Positions 30,983-32,456 of a stretch of DNA of 32,456 nucleotides are shown piece after piece. The translations under genes and the position numbers were made by a program. Origin of the DNA: CAYPHA01 sp964410215 (GTDB taxonomy: Bacteria > Calditrichota > Calditrichia > Calditrichales > CAYPHA01); the NCBI GenBank assembly GCA_964410215.1, contig CAYPHA010000052.1:1-32456 (forward strand), read 5' to 3'. The notes under the pieces are model-generated. The model did not search any database. It saw nothing but the letters and a program-made list of their open reading frames with translations, and was not told the origin of the DNA. Positions within the stretch are counted from its first letter, which is position 1. Every line of letters begins with the position of its first letter.

Positions 30983-31784
30983 TTGTCATTCCTCTGGTCG
31001 CTGCCGTTTTAACACGTTTACGGACAATACCCTCTTTTGTAATAGTCAGATTGGTAATTATTTCGCCCTTTTTACCGATAACACCGGTTTCCTCTCCATT
31101 AATCCTGAAATCCAGGCCACTTGCTTTTCCAATTAAGAACTCCATCATGGAGTCAGCCTCCACGGTGACGCTGTCAGACACCTGGAGGAGCATTTCGGTT
31201 GTATCGGATTCATCCTTTACCATTCTGAGCCATGTCACCTCGAGAGCACGCAAATCCACAGTAACACGTTTTCTTTCTTTATGCTGAGCCGCCTCAAGGG
31301 AATCCTGACGCATTTTATCGCGCGCTTCCAGTTCATCGACAATATCCTGCACCTGTACTTCCATTACTTCCTCCGTCGCGGGGGAATCCACCCTTCTGGA
31401 ATTCAGGGCAAGTATAATAATAATAACGAGGGCCAATAGCACCGGAATTCCGACATAAACGATTCTTTTTTTTACAAGGCTATGGGTTTCAGGTTTAACA
31501 GTTCGCAATGTTGTAATTGTTGTCGGATCGCCGGCCCTCGAACCTTTTCGCAACTGCTGAAACGCTTCCATATAATAATCCGGATTATCCACACGGATCG
31601 CTTCGAGATATGTTTGAAAAAACAATTTATCATAGACACTGGGGATTTTATCAATCTCGCCATTCTCGATCGCCTGCAGATAGGAAAGCCTGATCCTCGT
31701 CTTCGCAGCAATATCCTCGAGGTTCAGCTTGTTCTCAATGCGTATGGACTTGAGAATTTTAAAAATGTCATAAGTATCATCCAT
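30960..31784 (-). CDS. RodZ-like helix-turn-helix membrane protein
   Basis: The 274-residue protein has an N-terminal Cro/RodZ helix-turn-helix (about 6-70: 'ILKSIRIENKLNLEDIAAKT', 'RIRLSYLQAIENGEIDKIPS' and the typical 'FFQTYLEAIRV'). A linker and one membrane helix (about 108-127, 'VYVGIPVLLALVIIIILAL') precede a coiled, charged stretch (about 135-170). A C-terminal beta domain (about 172-250, 'VTVDLRALEVTWLRMVKDES' and 'MMEFLIGKASGLDFRINGEE') matches the DUF4115 position in RodZ. RodZ links the MreB cytoskeleton to the wall-synthesis machinery and shapes rods. No mreB lies in the window. It follows recJ by three bases and is followed by an overlapping lipoprotein gene. Confidence 0.88.
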   Translation of the reverse strand: MDDTYDIFKILKSIRIENKLNLEDIAAKTRIRLSYLQAIENGEIDKIPSVYDKLFFQTYLEAIRVDNPDYYMEAFQQLRKGSRAGDPTTITTLRTVKPETHSLVKKRIVYVGIPVLLALVIIIILALNSRRVDSPATEEVMEVQVQDIVDELEARDKMRQDSLEAAQHKERKRVTVDLRALEVTWLRMVKDESDTTEMLLQVSDSVTVEADSMMEFLIGKASGLDFRINGEETGVIGKKGEIITNLTITKEGIVRKRVKTAATRGMTNDSTFNN

Positions 31785-31787
31785 CGA

Positions 31788-32456
31788 TCACATTACCTCG
31801 AAATCTTTGATCCTTAATTGAACCGTGGTTTGCCCACTCCATTTATTTTCTTCGATGACATAAGCACAATTTACAACTGTATCCGGATCCTGTATCAGGG
31901 AAACGTGCGCGCCGAGATTATAGCCTATTGCATCAATAACAACACCTTCCTGTTTTACTTTCAGTTTTAAATGGTTTGTCCCCACTTTATAAGCCGGACC
32001 AAATAATTTAAGATTATTGGTAACAAAGACCGGTCTCATATTTCCCGGACCAAACGGTGCCAATTTTTTCAGCCATTGCAGAAAGTTAGCATCGATCTGA
32101 TGCAATCCGATAACGGCATCAATATCGAGCTTTGAGATCATCGCTTCCCGCTCGATCTCCTGATGCGCCAGGTAATTAAGCCGTTCTTCAAACGGTTTAA
32201 TATTTTCAGGAAGAATCGTCAGTCCCGCTGCAAAGCGGTGTCCGCCGAAATTTTCCAGCAAAGCGCTCATTGAGTTAAACGCATTATAGATATTAAACGA
32301 TGTTGTTGACCTTGCAGATCCTTTACCGACACCATTCTGAATGGAGATAAGAACAGCCGGCCGGTTATATTTTTCCATTAACCGGGAAGCGACGATCCCA
32401 ATAACCCCGAGATGCCAGTTTTTTTTCGCCAGAACCAGAATGCGGCTTTTTTCCAC
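31788..32456 (-). CDS. recJ: Single-stranded-DNA exonuclease RecJ, N-terminal part outside the window
   Basis: Only the last 222 or so residues are visible; the reading frame enters from the right edge with no start. RecJ is a 5'-3' single-strand exonuclease in recombination and mismatch repair. The visible part has the DHHA1 domain: 'KKNWHLGVIGIVASRLMEKY', 'GKGSARSTTSFNIYNAF' and the diagnostic 'LLENFGGHRFAAGLTIL'. The C-terminal OB fold follows: 'LAPFGPGNMRPVFVTNNLKL' and 'VNCAYVIEENKWSGQTTVQL'. The DHH catalytic half lies beyond base 32456. It heads the operon recJ-RodZ-like-thioredoxin-like-small membrane protein-kinase-hldA-hldC-mltD as seen here; the operon start is outside the window. 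Confidence 0.95.
   Translation of the reverse strand: MEKSRILVLAKKNWHLGVIGIVASRLMEKYNRPAVLISIQNGVGKGSARSTTSFNIYNAFNSMSALLENFGGHRFAAGLTILPENIKPFEERLNYLAHQEIEREAMISKLDIDAVIGLHQIDANFLQWLKKLAPFGPGNMRPVFVTNNLKLFGPAYKVGTNHLKLKVKQEGVVIDAIGYNLGAHVSLIQDPDTVVNCAYVIEENKWSGQTTVQLRIKDFEVM

Noticed and set aside
1..32456. CRISPR arrays, tRNA or rRNA genes, insertion sequences, phage or toxin-antitoxin genes
   Set aside because: No regularly spaced direct repeats, cloverleaf-like segments, transposase motifs or paired small toxin-antitoxin frames were seen on either strand.

Overview
This 32.5 kb window is dense chromosomal sequence. The genes are mostly housekeeping and cell-envelope genes with very short gaps, and I see no rRNA, tRNA, CRISPR array, insertion sequence, phage or integrase gene. 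Several features point to the FCB superphylum outside Bacteroidota proper, for example a Marinimicrobia-, Calditrichota- or KSB1-like lineage. These are a GWxTD-domain secreted protein, a 31-residue COX24/mS38-type basic protein starting MPSGKKRKR, a RodZ-like protein, and split HldA and HldC enzymes. Many genes carry strong Shine-Dalgarno sequences (GGAGG), and some promoters look like ordinary sigma-70 promoters, which argues against Bacteroidota proper. This placement is inference. A run of 100 Ns (2542-2641) suggests a metagenome-derived or draft scaffold.

Layout. Bases 1-12254 are all on the minus strand. In transcription order they are ligA (DNA ligase), secD-secF-STAS protein, purA, a degenerate metallophosphoesterase-like exported protein, chorismate mutase, mltG, a PcrA/UvrD helicase (interrupted by the N gap), and a secreted TPR protein that runs off the left edge. 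Bases 12415-21839 are on the plus strand: two tandem paralogous lipoproteins, a PdxJ-like protein lacking most catalytic residues, a membrane protein that joins a catalytically degenerate glycoside-hydrolase-2-like ectodomain to a multi-pass C-terminus, SMC, and a GWxTD protein. Bases 21869-32456 return to the minus strand. recJ (entering from the right edge), a RodZ-like protein, a CxxS thioredoxin-fold lipoprotein, a two-helix membrane protein, a receiver-PAS-histidine kinase, hldA, hldC and a LysM transglycosylase (MltD type) form one tightly packed operon. Next come a zinc-ribbon TPR protein with the mS38-like small gene, and then xseA-xseB-nadK.

How they fit together. Much of the window serves the envelope: Sec export, lytic transglycosylases, heptose activation for LPS, RodZ-type shape control and several exported lipoproteins. 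The rest serves DNA maintenance (LigA, PcrA, XseAB, RecJ, SMC) and basic metabolism (PurA, NadK, chorismate mutase). The most unusual stretch is the plus-strand island 12.4-16.9 kb. It holds two enzyme-derived proteins with dismantled active sites beside two unknown lipoproteins. No defence or mobile system is evident.
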